In this document: positions 39,075 to 39,137 of the stretch, piece by piece
Layout of the letters: every line of letters starts with the position of its first letter
Position numbering within the stretch: the first letter of the stretch is position 1
Origin: Nonomuraea turkmeniaca
GTDB taxonomy: Bacteria > Actinomycetota > Actinomycetes > Streptosporangiales > Streptosporangiaceae
Assembly: GCF_005889735.1 (NCBI RefSeq)
Contig: NZ_VCKY01000090.1
Location: forward strand, 1-39,137
Reading direction: 5' to 3'
DNA length: 39,137 nt
Made by a program: the position numbers and the translations under genes
The notes under the pieces: generated by a model
Seen by the model: only the letters and a program-made list of their open reading frames with translations
Databases searched by the model: none
Told to the model about the DNA's origin: nothing

Positions 39075-39137
39075 GCAGCCCCCTATTGGACGCCGTGTTC
39101 AATGCACACCCGGCAGCCTAGCGCCCCACCCCACCAC

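Overview
The window is high-GC DNA from an actinomycete. Diagnostic genes are mshC (mycothiol synthesis), a WhiB-family regulator, an InhA-type enoyl reductase beside FabG, a UroIII-synthase/winged-helix regulator of the NnaR type, and conserved actinobacterial proteins of unknown function (DUF3090, SCO1664-like, DUF3099, DUF6457). The style suggests a filamentous genus such as a Streptosporangiaceae member, but that is inference. No tRNA, rRNA, CRISPR array, phage gene or transposase was seen.

Left part (1-9,850): a partial TRIC/UPF0126 channel gene and a POT-family peptide transporter on the minus strand; a FadD15-like acyl-CoA synthetase; two neighbouring secreted proteins that share a related C-terminal domain; an NAD(P)-binding oxidoreductase divergent from an HxlR regulator; moaA followed by an internally deleted mobA relic and an intact DUF6457 gene; a 6C-like small RNA and a DUF3099 gene on the minus strand; and dodecin.

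Middle part (9,900-22,100): an Ntn-type hydrolase with a secretion signal, a low-molecular-weight protein tyrosine phosphatase, the TldE/TldD protease pair, fabG-fabI, a membrane-anchored surface protein, an aldo/keto reductase, and then the conserved run phosphomutase-like / DUF3090 / SCO1664-like / NRDE / mshC.

Right part (22,400-33,700) is the most distinctive. A nine-gene minus-strand operon with mostly 1-10-base overlaps and a divergent two-gene plus-strand unit together encode GmhA, HldE and GmhB, which make ADP-D-glycero-beta-D-manno-heptose from sedoheptulose 7-phosphate. With them are two GT9 (heptosyltransferase-type) enzymes, GT4-like and GT2 glycosyltransferases, a NodU/CmcH-type carbamoyltransferase, a UDP-glucuronate-decarboxylase-like SDR and a classical SDR. 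This is a Gram-negative-LPS-style heptose pathway in an organism that should have no LPS. It probably builds a carbamoylated, heptose-containing surface glycan or secreted glycoconjugate. A truncated epimerase relic lies at its edge next to mshC.

The end of the window (33,700-39,137) holds whiB, peptide deformylase, nnaR-like and cbiX-like genes, a TetR-type protein that lacks its helix-turn-helix, a PAC2 protein, a 12-bp minisatellite and a universal stress protein gene.
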